A stretch of DNA of 64,000 nucleotides from Methanolobus vulcani (GTDB taxonomy: Archaea > Halobacteriota > Methanosarcinia > Methanosarcinales > Methanosarcinaceae), in the NCBI RefSeq assembly GCF_006546655.1, contig NZ_VIAQ01000015.1:496001-560000 (forward strand), in the 5' to 3' direction. Of this stretch, positions 17,823 through 27,495 are shown piece after piece (position 1 is the stretch's first letter; every line of letters starts with the position of its first letter). A program made the translations under genes and the position numbers. The notes beneath the pieces were generated by a model. That model saw only the letters and a list, made by a program, of their open reading frames with translations. It was not told the origin of the DNA and did no database searches.

Positions 17823-18698
17823 ATGCACAGGGATGACCGTGCACAGGTAGGTATAGGTACCCTTATCATCTTTATCTCCATGGTACTTGTGGCAGCTGTA
17901 GCATCTGCCCTTTTGATCAAGACCTCAGGAGTGCTTCAGCAGAAAGCATCTCAAACCGGTCAGGAGACTACAAGAGAGGTTGCTTCCAACATGCGTATTG
18001 ACCGTGTAGAGGGTGAACGTGCGACATATACGACGGTCACTTATACTGATGGAACGTTATCATCTACGGATTTAAACTGTTCTAAAGGTGGAATGATCGA
18101 ATGGATTTCCTCTTCAGGAGCCTTTAATATTTCTGTGGATGGCGGCGATGAAACTGAAGTAGAAGATGGTTCTTATTTTGAATATCGTTTTTCTCGCGCA
18201 GGATCACATAATTATACTGTAACCGGTTCAAGTACGACAACAGGTACTGTAACTGTTAGCGATGCTGTGGATTATGGTGAGATCTCAAAACTGCATATTT
18301 CCGTATCACTCGGACCTGGTAGTGAAGATGTTGATCTGTCACAGCTTATTATTTACCTTTCAGATGGAAGCCATGTAGCTAATGTCAGGTATGATACTGC
18401 TGATGAAGACGATGATATCCATCTGCCCACAGCTGATTATTTCTCAGTCAGCTCAATACGTACTCGTGATCAGACTGTGTTCAAAGCTACACAGCCGGTA
18501 TTGAGAACAGGTGACATCATGGAAGTAGTGGTTGATATCAGAAGAGTTTTCCAGGGCGATGACGAGGAATACGAGGGACTGGCCCCAAGGACCGAAGTCT
18601 CATTCCAGGTAAGACCTGAAGCTGGTTCTCTGGTAGTTTTCGACTTCACAACTCCGGGTGCATACTTCGATGAAAAGTACATCCTGCTAAGGTACTAA
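17823..18698 (+). CDS. Archaellin (archaeal flagellin) family protein
   Basis: 291 aa. The N-terminus has a short class III signal, [10 protein letters not shown], followed by the hydrophobic filament helix [20 protein letters not shown] and [10 protein letters not shown], characteristic of archaellins; prepilin peptidase would cut around DRA/Q. The C-terminal part (residues 50-291) is beta-rich, acidic and of unusual sequence with a [16 protein letters not shown] insert. No archaellum motor genes (arlCDEFGHIJ) lie nearby, so it is either a minor filament subunit of a distant arl locus or a separate pseudopilin-like protein. No Shine-Dalgarno is evident. Confidence 0.8.
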   Translation: MHRDDRAQVGIGTLIIFISMVLVAAVASALLIKTSGVLQQKASQTGQETTREVASNMRIDRVEGERATYTTVTYTDGTLSSTDLNCSKGGMIEWISSSGAFNISVDGGDETEVEDGSYFEYRFSRAGSHNYTVTGSSTTTGTVTVSDAVDYGEISKLHISVSLGPGSEDVDLSQLIIYLSDGSHVANVRYDTADEDDDIHLPTADYFSVSSIRTRDQTVFKATQPVLRTGDIMEVVVDIRRVFQGDDEEYEGLAPRTEVSFQVRPEAGSLVVFDFTTPGAYFDEKYILLRY

Positions 18699-18738
18699 AT
18701 ATTCTATATTTAACGGACTACTAGGAAAACAGAATGTT

Positions 18739-18804
18739 CAGGAGATTTAACATGGGCTTAATAGAAGCGTTATGCTAATCTTCCTGATATGATTTTTTAA
18801 TTTT
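18739..18804 (+). terminator. Terminator after the archaellin gene
   Basis: CAGGAGATT (18739-18747) pairs with AATCTTCCTG (18777-18786) with one bulge, followed by ATTTTTTAATTTT. It lies between convergent genes. Confidence 0.45.
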
Positions 18805-18807
18805 GCT

Positions 18808-20856
18808 TCACTTTCCTGAATATGAATCTTCAGCAGAGCGGGAGCTGATTGCCTTTTTACGCATGTAGTCCGGAATTACATCTTTTTCAACTACCAGTTT
18901 GGATGTACCGATGCCAACTACAATTACTTTTGTTTCTACGGGTTCCTCTCCTTCCCTCACCATGAGTTCCTTTTTGGTAACCTCAATATCTACTTCGTCC
19001 TTACCATAACCGGCAGCTTTCATATAATCCATTATTATTCCCTTGCCGGTGTTTCTGGCGTAATCGAAGGCCTGTATATAATCCGGGAAAATCTCCCTTC
19101 CTTCCGGTGTGAATACAAAGTAACTGATGATTTCTTTTGCGTTCTTCAGTTCTTCATCTGTTACATCTTCACCAGTGATCGGAGCAAAGTCTTTCTTGAT
19201 TAGAATCTCAACACGCTTGATACCCTTTCCAACGAGTGCACCTACAGCGTTTCCTACACTTGCGTGTTCAGGAACCACTATGTTTGCATCAATGAGTTTT
19301 TCCATTTCTTCCTTGTAAGCAACAACAGGACCACCCAGCAGGATAACTGGTGTTTCCACCTTAAAACGTGTGTAGTTATCACCTGAAAGCATCTGGTCAA
19401 TAACAGGCTGGGGAATTCCATCCACAAGATAAGATACAAGGTCTGATGCCATATTCCTGGCTACCTTTTTCTTAACCATAATGGCAACTTCTTTCTTAGT
19501 TATTCTTAGTTGCTTGGCAATCCTTTCAGCCCCTATAATAGAAGCTTCTGTTTCCCATTTATTAAACTCTCCAAGTACATGAAGTGCATCCGTGGGTGTG
19601 AAACCAATTGACTGCACAAGACGTTTCTGTATAAGTCCATCAAGTGCACGCACACTTGGTTGTTTCTTCAGGCGCTGGAAAATGTCTACATAGGATACCG
19701 GAGTTCCCTGAATTACATCGAATATTTCTTCCTCGGTCCTGGTAAGTTCCAGGGGCTTGAGGCCGGTACGCACAAAGAATTTTGTTGGCTGTACATTTTC
19801 ACAGAGCAGTTTTCTTGACGGTGATTTTGATTCCTTGAATTTTTCAAGAAAACCCTGGTAAAGGATTGCTGCACGGCAAAGCGGGATAACTCTCCTGGGG
19901 CCTATGTAGAATTTTTGGTCCTGAATCCATACATGACTGTCTCCTCCGGTTGCGGAAGTTTCCATTCTGATGGCTTTGACCATTGTTTTCCAGCCGCCAA
20001 CAACGGCTCCCTGGTCACTGAGTTCAGGGACACCATTTCTGATAAGAGCTACATCGGTACTTGTACCTCCTACATCAACCATTGCACATGTATCGTATTT
20101 TGTAAGGAAGGATGCACCTACAAGACTTGCAGCCGGTCCTGAGAATATTGATTCTATGGGGCGTTCAAGGGCTTCTTCCATTCCAACAACGGAACCATCA
20201 CATTTGAGCATGAGCAGGTTTGCATCCATGCCTCTTGATTTTATGTCCTGCATGATTGACTGGATGAACTTGTGTGTGATTGGCAGGAGCTGTGCGTTCA
20301 GATAAGCAGTTATAGCCCTGTCGTAGGCACCGACTTCCTGGGAAAGCTCGTGTCCGCAGACTACAGGAAGTCCGGTTAGCTCACGGATTATTTCCTTAAC
20401 CCGAAGCTCATGTTCAGAGTTACGGTTGCTGAAAAAGGATGAAACTGAAAATGCTGCAACATGGTCTTTTACTTCAAGGGCAAAGAGCTTGACTCCATCT
20501 TCATCAAGAGGGGCGGCTTCCACACCATTACTTGTGTGACCACCGGCAAGCTGGACATAGTATTTTGCCGGGAATCCTTCTTTTGGAATTACATAATCGC
20601 CTACAAGGATAACTCCTACAGGGAAACCGGTGTCTTCAAGGATTGTGTTTGTAGAGAGAGTGGTTGAGACTGAAACCAGCTTTACGTCCTGGACATATTC
20701 AGGATTCAGCGAATCTATTACTTTTTTAATTCCGCCTATTGGATCCGGATAAGTTGTAAGCACTTTTGTGGCATCCATTATCACACCATCTGAATCACGG
20801 ATAATTACACCGTCTGTAAAAGTTCCTCCGGCATCAATGCCCAGACTGTATTGCAT
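18808..20856 (-). CDS. Hydantoinase/oxoprolinase (HyuA-like) family protein
   Basis: 682 aa of the ASKHA-fold HyuA family. The N-terminal phosphate loop GIDAGGTFTDGVIIRDSDG, the second glycine region MVDVGGTSTDVALIRNG (near residue 260), and the pattern SVSTTLSTNTILEDTG are visible. Family members cleave 5-oxoproline or hydantoins with ATP, usually with a HyuB partner. No HyuB gene occurs in this window, and the C-terminal 200 residues (KKKVARNMASDL..., DEVDIEVTKKELMVREGEEP) are unlike classical oxoprolinases as far as I recall. Substrate unknown. GGAG precedes ATG 20856. Confidence 0.85.
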   Translation of the reverse strand: MQYSLGIDAGGTFTDGVIIRDSDGVIMDATKVLTTYPDPIGGIKKVIDSLNPEYVQDVKLVSVSTTLSTNTILEDTGFPVGVILVGDYVIPKEGFPAKYYVQLAGGHTSNGVEAAPLDEDGVKLFALEVKDHVAAFSVSSFFSNRNSEHELRVKEIIRELTGLPVVCGHELSQEVGAYDRAITAYLNAQLLPITHKFIQSIMQDIKSRGMDANLLMLKCDGSVVGMEEALERPIESIFSGPAASLVGASFLTKYDTCAMVDVGGTSTDVALIRNGVPELSDQGAVVGGWKTMVKAIRMETSATGGDSHVWIQDQKFYIGPRRVIPLCRAAILYQGFLEKFKESKSPSRKLLCENVQPTKFFVRTGLKPLELTRTEEEIFDVIQGTPVSYVDIFQRLKKQPSVRALDGLIQKRLVQSIGFTPTDALHVLGEFNKWETEASIIGAERIAKQLRITKKEVAIMVKKKVARNMASDLVSYLVDGIPQPVIDQMLSGDNYTRFKVETPVILLGGPVVAYKEEMEKLIDANIVVPEHASVGNAVGALVGKGIKRVEILIKKDFAPITGEDVTDEELKNAKEIISYFVFTPEGREIFPDYIQAFDYARNTGKGIIMDYMKAAGYGKDEVDIEVTKKELMVREGEEPVETKVIVVGIGTSKLVVEKDVIPDYMRKKAISSRSAEDSYSGK

Positions 20857-20921
20857 TTTGGTTCACTCCTTTCAAACAAAAATTAATTTCATAATTGATA
20901 ATGTAAAAAACAATGGTTTTG

Positions 20922-20934
20922 CAATATTTAAGCA
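20922..20934 (-). promoter_or_regulatory. Promoter of the HyuA-like gene
   Basis: On the minus strand GCTTAAATATTGC is a TATA-like element giving a start near 20900 and a leader of about 45 nt before the GGAG and ATG 20856. Confidence 0.4.
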
Positions 20935-20978
20935 TTACCGTTTATTCTCAAAGGTCATCTTATTGGATTTGATAGCGA

Positions 20979-21016
20979 AAAGTGCGTAACACTTTCTCAT
21001 AAATGTTATATAATAT
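20979..21016 (+). promoter_or_regulatory. Inverted repeat plus TATA box of the propeller gene
   Basis: AAAGTG-CGTAA-CACTTT (20979-20995) directly precedes a TATA box GTTATATAATATA (21004-21016). The small palindrome upstream of TATA may bind a regulator. Transcription would start near 21038. Confidence 0.4.
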
Positions 21017-21089
21017 ACATGAGCATAGTTGCACATCTATTTTCATCAATTTATATTATTATGGGGCGATTACCTTGGACCTGTCAAAA

Positions 21090-23603
21090 ATGACAAAACG
21101 ATCTATATTGCTTGCAATTCTTCTTCTTGCGATACTCGCATCTCCTGTAAGTGCAATGAACTGGCAGACAGAAACGGTGGATAACGGTTCCAGTTATATT
21201 AATCTCACTTGGGATCACCTTACTGGAAAGTATACTTCCCTTGCCTTCGATTCTTCAGGAAATCCGGCAATCAGTTACCAATATTATAATGCCCAGAACC
21301 TCAAATTCGCACACTACAATAACTCAAGCTGGGAAATAGAAACAGTGGACGATGTAGGACAGGTTGGATACTACACTTCCCTTGCCTTTGATCCTTCGGG
21401 CAATCCCACGATCAGTTATTTAGATTACAGAAATCGTACTGTCAAATTCGCAGACTACAATGGTGTAAACTGGGAATCAGAAACGGTAGAGAGCAGCTGG
21501 GGTGCTGGGCTCTATACTTCCCTTGCCTTTGATTCTTCAGGCAATCCTTCGATAAGTTATTACGACGAGTACTGGCGCAACACCAGCCTCAAATTCGCAT
21601 ATTACAATGGTGTAAGCTGGGAAACAGAAACAGTGGACAATATAGGAGATGTTGGAAAGTATACTTCCCTTGCCTTCGACTCTTCAGACAATCCAGCTAT
21701 CAGTTATTATGATTTCAATACCAGCTACGATCTCAAGTTCGCCCATTACAATGGGGCAAACTGGGAAATAGAAACAGTGGACAGTAGACTCAATGTTGGA
21801 ATGGGAACTTCTCTTTGCTATGATCCTTCCGGATATCCGGCGATAAGTTATCTCGATGTGACAAACAAAGACCTCAAATTTGCACATTACAATGGCGTAT
21901 ACTGGGAAATAGAAAAAGTGGACAGTGCGGCAGGTTTGAACACAGCCGGAGGAGAGTACACTTCCCTTTGCTTCGATGCTTCAGGCAATCCGGCAATCAG
22001 TTATAATGATGGTAATAACGACTACCTTAAATTTGCATATTACAATGGCGCAAACTGGGAAATAGAAACAGTCGACAGCGCAGGTGCTGCTGGAGAGTAT
22101 GCATCCCTTTGCTTCGACTCTTCAGGAAATGCAGGGATCAGTTATTACGATTACACTGACTACCGTAACACATACCTCAAATTTGCCTTTTGTATGACAG
22201 GTACGTTGCCTGTGAATTCCTCTGTACCGGATACCTGGGTATATGTTGATGGGATTAACCGATCAGTACAGGCCAATACAACCCTGTATCTCTGGCCGGG
22301 TACATACAATATCACTGTAGTAAAGCAGGATTATGAAACACCTTCAATTCAGACCGTAAACGTTACTGAAGGGGCAAACCCGGAAATTGATTTCATTCCG
22401 GAACCGGCAATACCTGTTGCCGGCTTTGTGGCCAACACAACATTAGAAACAGCAACACAGGATGTATCCTTCACCGACCAATCCACTGGTGTAATCAGCT
22501 CGTGGTTATGGGACTTCGGTGACGGAACAATTTCCACCGACCAGAATCCTATGCATAATTATACCACAACAGGAATCTATAACGTTAGTTTGATACTCAC
22601 AAACCCATCCGGCAGCAGTACACGTGTACAAACTTCATATATCACAGTCGTTGATTCCCCGGTTGCCGGCTTCAGTTCCAATGTGACCTCCGGTGTGGTT
22701 CCGCTTTCCGTAGGCTTTACTGATTCATCGATAAACAGCCCAGACTCATGGTTATGGGATTTCGGCGATGGGGATACTTCATCCTACCAGAACCCGAACC
22801 ACACTTATTCAACTGTGGGAACTTACAATGTGAGCCTCAATGCCAGCAATTCATTGGGAAGTAATATCAGCACAAGGACTGCTTATATTACTGTATCTTC
22901 AGTCAGCTCCGGAAGCCCAAGCAGTTCCAGTTCCGGTACCCGCGTATCTGTAAGTTCAAGCCAGGATCCTGATATTGTAATAAGCACCGACACATCCATA
23001 ATGCGTGTGACAGGAGGTACATCTATTGAGTTCGATCTTTCCGATGGTGAAGGTCCTGTGCTTGGAATCGGTTTTGATGCAGAAACTGATGAAGGTCTCG
23101 TTGTTACAAAGGTCCAGGTTCTTGGTGGCACACCAGCAGACGTACCAATCCCGGATGGTAATTTGTATTCCGTGATGAGCATCGACGTTGGAGCCGAGGG
23201 TATAATTTCAAGTGACAATGCTGAGAACATAATGATACGTTTCAAGGTCAGCAGGGAATGGATCGATGATAACAACATCGATATGGATACGATCTGTCTG
23301 ATGCATTTCTATGAAGGAAAATGGCAGGAGCTTCCGACAGACTTTGAAAGTGAAGATGAAAAAATCCTGTACTTCACTGCCGAGACACCTGGCTTCTCTA
23401 TATTCTCGATTGTAGCTGACGCTGCCAGCGAGGAAGTATCAGAAGAAAGCGTCCAGACGGAAGAAACTGTATCATTAACTTCTGAAGAGGGACAACAAGA
23501 AGAAACAGATACTGAAGATACAAAGAACACGCCCGGTTTCAGTGCACTGGCAGGAATTGTCTTTGTATCACTTACACTGATTGTGCTCAGGAAAAATAAA
23601 TAA
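21090..23603 (+). CDS. Secreted beta-propeller/PKD protein with PGF-CTERM anchor
   Basis: About 837 aa surface protein. Signal peptide (SILLAILLLAILASPVSA) is followed by seven repeats of about 46 residues with the core YTSLAFDSSGNPAISY and LKFAHYNGxxWExETVD, which predict a seven-bladed propeller closed by the N-terminal NWQTETVD. Then come a PEGA-like segment (WVYVDGINRSVQANTTLYLW), two PKD domains (each with SWLWDFGDG), a PGF-pre-PGF domain (about residues 625-775) and an acidic spacer ending TPGFSALAGIVFVSL and a basic tail, the archaeosortase A signal. ATG 21090 starts the signal peptide; TTG 21075, with GGGGCGAT before it, is an alternative. Confidence 0.88.
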   Translation: MTKRSILLAILLLAILASPVSAMNWQTETVDNGSSYINLTWDHLTGKYTSLAFDSSGNPAISYQYYNAQNLKFAHYNNSSWEIETVDDVGQVGYYTSLAFDPSGNPTISYLDYRNRTVKFADYNGVNWESETVESSWGAGLYTSLAFDSSGNPSISYYDEYWRNTSLKFAYYNGVSWETETVDNIGDVGKYTSLAFDSSDNPAISYYDFNTSYDLKFAHYNGANWEIETVDSRLNVGMGTSLCYDPSGYPAISYLDVTNKDLKFAHYNGVYWEIEKVDSAAGLNTAGGEYTSLCFDASGNPAISYNDGNNDYLKFAYYNGANWEIETVDSAGAAGEYASLCFDSSGNAGISYYDYTDYRNTYLKFAFCMTGTLPVNSSVPDTWVYVDGINRSVQANTTLYLWPGTYNITVVKQDYETPSIQTVNVTEGANPEIDFIPEPAIPVAGFVANTTLETATQDVSFTDQSTGVISSWLWDFGDGTISTDQNPMHNYTTTGIYNVSLILTNPSGSSTRVQTSYITVVDSPVAGFSSNVTSGVVPLSVGFTDSSINSPDSWLWDFGDGDTSSYQNPNHTYSTVGTYNVSLNASNSLGSNISTRTAYITVSSVSSGSPSSSSSGTRVSVSSSQDPDIVISTDTSIMRVTGGTSIEFDLSDGEGPVLGIGFDAETDEGLVVTKVQVLGGTPADVPIPDGNLYSVMSIDVGAEGIISSDNAENIMIRFKVSREWIDDNNIDMDTICLMHFYEGKWQELPTDFESEDEKILYFTAETPGFSIFSIVADAASEEVSEESVQTEETVSLTSEEGQQEETDTEDTKNTPGFSALAGIVFVSLTLIVLRKNK

Positions 23604-23613
23604 TAAAAATAAA

Positions 23614-23645
23614 TGACGGGACACCTGTCCTGTCAGTTTTTTTGA
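23614..23645 (+). terminator. Terminator of the propeller gene
   Basis: TGACGGGAC and GTCCTGTCA form a 9-bp stem (one G-T pair) around ACCT, followed by GTTTTTTTGATTTT, 10 nt after the stop codon. Confidence 0.7.
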
Positions 23646-23680
23646 TTTTAAGAATGGTACTTCATACCTATTCCCACCAC

Positions 23681-24823
23681 TTATGTTTTCTTGAACATCA
23701 GGGACATTATCCCTGGCTTTGAAGGTTTCATCGGGTTCTGGAAGAAATCCATTTCCATGCTTGGACCTCCGAACATCTCATTATTGACCCTCTCGGTTAT
23801 TTCGTCGAGTATCATCTTGTAGGATATACAGTGTGGATCGACATCCTTTATTTCTCCGCCTGTAGGGGTTATGGCATTGTATGGGCAGCCGCCTCTGCAG
23901 TATTTTATGTGAGCACAGTCCTTGCAGTTCTCATCCACATAATCTTTGTAATCGAACATGAGCTTCCATGCATCAGATTTTGAAAGTTCTTCAATATCAG
24001 GATTGTCACGAACATTACCCATTACATATTCTGGCATTCCTACAAAGCGGTAGCATGGGTATATGCCACCATCAGGTCCAATGGCTAATACATCTCCCAT
24101 ACAGTCTACGAAAGTGCAGACCGCACCTCTGCCACTAAATACTCCTTTACAGAGGTGGTCGATGTTCATAACCTCGATCTTGTCTGCGTTTTCCAGGTAT
24201 TTGTCCAGGAGGTAGATAAGAAGCCTGCCGTACTCTTCCGGATCAAGAGCCCATTTTTCGGGTTCATCGCCACGTAATGAAGGAAGAGCAGGGTGGAACT
24301 TAAGAGTCCAGCCGTTCTCCAGATAAAAATTGAAAATCTCTTCTCTGAACTTTTCGGAATGGGAGGTAAAAGTGGTGATAAATCTCACGGAAAGTCCATG
24401 TTTCTTTGCTATCTCGTAGCCACGCATGGTCTTTTCGAAATAGCCCTCACCTCTCTGGAAATCATTAAGCTCTTTCGGCCCGTCAAGGCTGGAACCAATG
24501 GGAATCTCATATTCCGCAAAGATCTCAGCTATCTCGTCAGTCATCCTCCAGAGGTTGGTCTGTATTGCAAAAGCCACTTTCTTCGGCTTTGCTCCCTCAA
24601 CAAGGAGTGGTAAAGCTTCCCTGTAAAAATCTGCACCGGCCAAGAGCGGTTCTCCTCCGTGGAATGTAAAAGTAACTGAATCCTCCTCGAAGTTTTTGAG
24701 CCATTCAACTACTTCCTTGATGGTTTCGATGCTCATTATGGGGGATTTTTCCTCGGAACTCCAGCAGTATTTACATTCTCCAGGACAGCCCAGAGTGGGG
24801 ATTAGCATCACGTGAAAAGACAT
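23681..24823 (-). CDS. Radical SAM/SPASM putative peptide-modifying enzyme
   Basis: 380 aa. The radical SAM cluster motif CPGECKYCW (CX3CX2C) is at residues 13-21, followed by FTFHGGEPLLAGADFY. The C-terminal SPASM region carries more cluster cysteines (CTFVDCMGD, GIYPCYRF, ENCKDCAHIKYCRGGCPYNA, DPHC). The layout resembles the methanogen peptide-modifying family typified by Mhun_1560 (family name from memory). SPASM proteins usually modify ribosomal peptides or activate partner enzymes. It lies 181 nt downstream of mcrA on the same strand but behind the mcr terminator, with its own AAGGTG Shine-Dalgarno. No small peptide gene was found on either side, so its target is open; McrA is a tempting candidate. 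Confidence 0.85.
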   Translation of the reverse strand: MSFHVMLIPTLGCPGECKYCWSSEEKSPIMSIETIKEVVEWLKNFEEDSVTFTFHGGEPLLAGADFYREALPLLVEGAKPKKVAFAIQTNLWRMTDEIAEIFAEYEIPIGSSLDGPKELNDFQRGEGYFEKTMRGYEIAKKHGLSVRFITTFTSHSEKFREEIFNFYLENGWTLKFHPALPSLRGDEPEKWALDPEEYGRLLIYLLDKYLENADKIEVMNIDHLCKGVFSGRGAVCTFVDCMGDVLAIGPDGGIYPCYRFVGMPEYVMGNVRDNPDIEELSKSDAWKLMFDYKDYVDENCKDCAHIKYCRGGCPYNAITPTGGEIKDVDPHCISYKMILDEITERVNNEMFGGPSMEMDFFQNPMKPSKPGIMSLMFKKT

Positions 24824-24837
24824 TTTAATAGCACCTT

Positions 24838-24850
24838 GTTTTTAAGTTTC
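24838..24850 (-). promoter_or_regulatory. Possible promoter of the radical SAM gene
   Basis: On the minus strand GAAACTTAAAAAC resembles BRE/TATA and lies about 20 nt before ATG 24823, so a separate, short-leader transcript is possible. Confidence 0.35.
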
Positions 24851-24970
24851 TTCAAGGTTTCAAATTATTAGTAGTTTTCTAAGAGCCATCTTTCAAGTAT
24901 TACTGGGCAAAGAAGAATAGAACAGGATAAAATCAAAAACAGAAGAATAAAACGAATTCAAAAAAGAGTA

Positions 24971-24996
24971 AGTAGCAGGCATTAAGCCTGCACTTG
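24971..24996 (-). terminator. Terminator of the mcr operon
   Basis: GCAGGC and GCCTGC form a 6-bp GC-rich stem around a 5-nt loop, extended by AAGT/ACTT past a bulge, 8-9 nt after the mcrA stop. On the minus strand it is followed by TACTTACTCTTTTTTG. Confidence 0.75.
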
Positions 24997-25004
24997 TTTT
25001 AAAA

Positions 25005-26723
25005 TTACTTTGCTGGAATGATGAGTGATCTCTCACCAGCAGGCTCGAACTCTCTGAGTGCGCCTCTTGCGAACTCCTTCCTTGGCTTTGTGAAGTCAAA
25101 TGGCAGGAGGTCGTCTGCGAAGCAGATCTTGACGAGTGGGTTGACTGCATATGCATCTCCACGTCCTGCGTGTGCAGCGGAAGTGATTGCAGCGTATCCA
25201 CCCTGGTGACCTACGTTCATTGCATAGTTTGGATAATTTGGTCCACGCAGTTCAAGAGCAAGACCTTCGTCGGACTGGTATGAGAGTACGTTTGTAGCAC
25301 CACACTGGTCCTGCAGGTCGAATCCGAAGAAACCGAGACGGCCGTGTGATTCCTTGTGGAGGTACATACAGAGGTACCATCCGGAAAGACCAGCGTTTCC
25401 GTTTCCTGTTGCAAGAGCTACAGCGGAACCAGCTGCTGCGGAAAGACTTGTTGCTCTCTGTGATCCACCGAAGTGGTCTTCGAGGGTTGTTGGGTATTTC
25501 TCGTAGTTCTCAAGACCGTAGATTGTGGACTCTGTTGCGATGTCCTTTACTACATCGAGGTTTGCCTTTATCTTGTTGTCTGTTCCCTTGGTTGCTGCAC
25601 CATCGTACTTGTCGTTGATGTAGTCAACATTGTAGTAGAGGTTGTCATCAAGGATGTTGTTACAGTATGCTGCTGTTGCGTACTGGGTGAAACCTACACC
25701 ACCGGACATGTATGATCCGAGCCAGATCTGGTCGTAAAGCATACATCCTCCACCGACTACTTCAAGAGCTACGTGTGCAGGGTCCTCTGCGTCTACACGG
25801 CTTGTCTGGATGATATCTGCCATGTGACCGAATGGAATTCCTCCTGGCTCATTTGGTGCACGTGCACGTCTTGCTGGAAGCATTTCTCCCATCTGGATAA
25901 CACCAGCGTGCTTTGCTGCGTATGAAAGGTCAGCTACTGCTGCTTCACCAGCACACATGCTGTATGCTGAAATGAATGACATACCGACCTGCATAGCCAT
26001 CCACCTGCTTGTCTGACCACCGTCTGTGGTTCTGCTGACAATTGTTGGGATGTGTGCTGCCTGGAATGAGTTCTTTCCGATTGCTGCCTTAAGCTGCTCT
26101 GCCTGCTCTTCTGGGAACTGCTTGTTGATGTCGATGAGGAACTGCTTGTCGATCTCATCTGCGAGTTCATCGTCACCGGTGAACATCTTGACGTAACAGT
26201 CATCTACAAGAGCTGGGTGTGTCTCGACCATGTGTTCCTGAACAACTGCTCCACCAGGAAGTGCGTGGTTGAGTGTCTCAAGGTAGTGGTTGATTGTTTC
26301 TGGTGTGACTTCGATACCGAGCCTCTTCTCGAGGGTCTCGTGTGCCATGTCCATACCGACAATTACTGTCCTTCTGATGTCGTCCCACATCTGCTGCATT
26401 GCAGCGTTGTTGACGTAGTGAAGGTCATCGATTTCTACCATGTCATCTGTTCCGGAAAGGAATGATGGGGTAAGTGCTCTCTGACCGAGTGGGATACCAC
26501 CACAGTGCATCATTGGGTTGTAACCGACAAGTCCTCTCTTCTTTGCGAGTTCCTGACCTGCCTTTTTCATTTCTAATTTACGTGGGTTCTGATCAACACC
26601 AAGTCTGTAGTATTCTACAGTCATGTCGGTGATCTTTCCACCTTCCATTTTGTTAGTACCGTGTTCTTTTGTGTACTTAATTTCCATGTGTTTTGCAAAC
26701 ATTCTCTTTCTGTCGTCTGCCAT
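25005..26723 (-). CDS. mcrA: Methyl-coenzyme M reductase subunit alpha
   Basis: 572-aa catalytic subunit of methyl-coenzyme M reductase, which makes methane from methyl-CoM and CoB using nickel F430. ATG 26723 ([17 protein letters not shown]) follows GAGGTGATTATA. Known active-site and modification regions are present: AAKHAGV (His272, methylhistidine in relatives), [14 protein letters not shown] (Arg286, the Mmp10 target in relatives), [16 protein letters not shown] with the F430-pocket Tyr, and [16 protein letters not shown] containing the thioglycine (Gly467) and S-methylcysteine (Cys474) positions. Modifications are inferred from relatives. Ala at RARAPN replaces the Gly I recall in homologues. 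Last gene of mcrBDCGA. Confidence 0.99.
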   Translation of the reverse strand: MADDRKRMFAKHMEIKYTKEHGTNKMEGGKITDMTVEYYRLGVDQNPRKLEMKKAGQELAKKRGLVGYNPMMHCGGIPLGQRALTPSFLSGTDDMVEIDDLHYVNNAAMQQMWDDIRRTVIVGMDMAHETLEKRLGIEVTPETINHYLETLNHALPGGAVVQEHMVETHPALVDDCYVKMFTGDDELADEIDKQFLIDINKQFPEEQAEQLKAAIGKNSFQAAHIPTIVSRTTDGGQTSRWMAMQVGMSFISAYSMCAGEAAVADLSYAAKHAGVIQMGEMLPARRARAPNEPGGIPFGHMADIIQTSRVDAEDPAHVALEVVGGGCMLYDQIWLGSYMSGGVGFTQYATAAYCNNILDDNLYYNVDYINDKYDGAATKGTDNKIKANLDVVKDIATESTIYGLENYEKYPTTLEDHFGGSQRATSLSAAAGSAVALATGNGNAGLSGWYLCMYLHKESHGRLGFFGFDLQDQCGATNVLSYQSDEGLALELRGPNYPNYAMNVGHQGGYAAITSAAHAGRGDAYAVNPLVKICFADDLLPFDFTKPRKEFARGALREFEPAGERSLIIPAK

Positions 26724-26733
26724 TATAATCACC

Positions 26734-27483
26734 TCAGTTCTCCGGCTTGAATCCGTATGTGGTTCTCTGGTCGAATACTCTGTGTACCCATTCGATGACC
26801 TCTGCGTCATCTCTGAATGCTACATTGTCGACACGGTAGATTGTGGTCCTCTTTGCTGCCTCTTCTGGGGACATTGGCTTGCCGAGGTTTACCTTCTTGT
26901 CGATTGGTCTTCCTACCTGGTCCTTGTGCATAATGATTACATCGCCTTCTTTTCTGCACCTGTCGAGCATGTCGAACATTACACCGTCTTCTGGAAGTCT
27001 GAGTGAGTGACCGTGTACTGTTGCACCTCTAAGACTTGCAAGTGCTGGGCAGGTCATTTCAGTTTCCATCTGGAACTTTGCGATCTCTTCCATGTCTCTC
27101 TCACGAGCTTCAACGACCTGACGACCGGAAAGTGTACCTGGGTCGACACCTCTGAAGTTGATTGCTGCACTGTATGATCTTACATATGGTACTGATGGAC
27201 CGTTGTACATTGAGTCAACGAACTGTACGTACCTTACCCTGTCACCAGCTTTTGCACCTGGTGTTGGTTCTACGAGTTCTCTGATTGAACACTCTGGCTC
27301 GCCCATTTCTGCGAGTGGTGGGTGGGTGCTTGGGTAGTCACTACCTGGTGCACGGTGTCCGAGAACAAGTGTCAGGTCATCGTCGGAAATTTCTCTGAGT
27401 TTCTCGACTTTACCAGACATGTGTTTTCTTCTGTTTTCAGCAACGGATGTTGCTCCTGGATAATATTGTGGTTCATATGCCAT
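26734..27483 (-). CDS. mcrG: Methyl-coenzyme M reductase subunit gamma
   Basis: 249-aa gamma subunit of the alpha2beta2gamma2 reductase; it lines part of the F430 pocket. Recognised by [20 protein letters not shown] at the start and [20 protein letters not shown] in the middle. It ends 10 nt before the mcrA ATG, and its own ATG follows an AGGAGTG-type site just after mcrC. The length is normal. Confidence 0.98.
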   Translation of the reverse strand: MAYEPQYYPGATSVAENRRKHMSGKVEKLREISDDDLTLVLGHRAPGSDYPSTHPPLAEMGEPECSIRELVEPTPGAKAGDRVRYVQFVDSMYNGPSVPYVRSYSAAINFRGVDPGTLSGRQVVEARERDMEEIAKFQMETEMTCPALASLRGATVHGHSLRLPEDGVMFDMLDRCRKEGDVIIMHKDQVGRPIDKKVNLGKPMSPEEAAKRTTIYRVDNVAFRDDAEVIEWVHRVFDQRTTYGFKPEN

Positions 27484-27495
27484 AATTATTCACTC

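Noticed and set aside
21200-22190. Repeats in the propeller gene as a mobile element
   Set aside because: They are in-frame protein repeats with a 46-residue period, not inverted or transposase-linked.
26724-26810. 29-residue N-terminal extension of McrA
   Set aside because: It overlaps mcrG, is unlike McrA, and GAGGTGATTATA directly precedes the conserved MADDRKRMF start.
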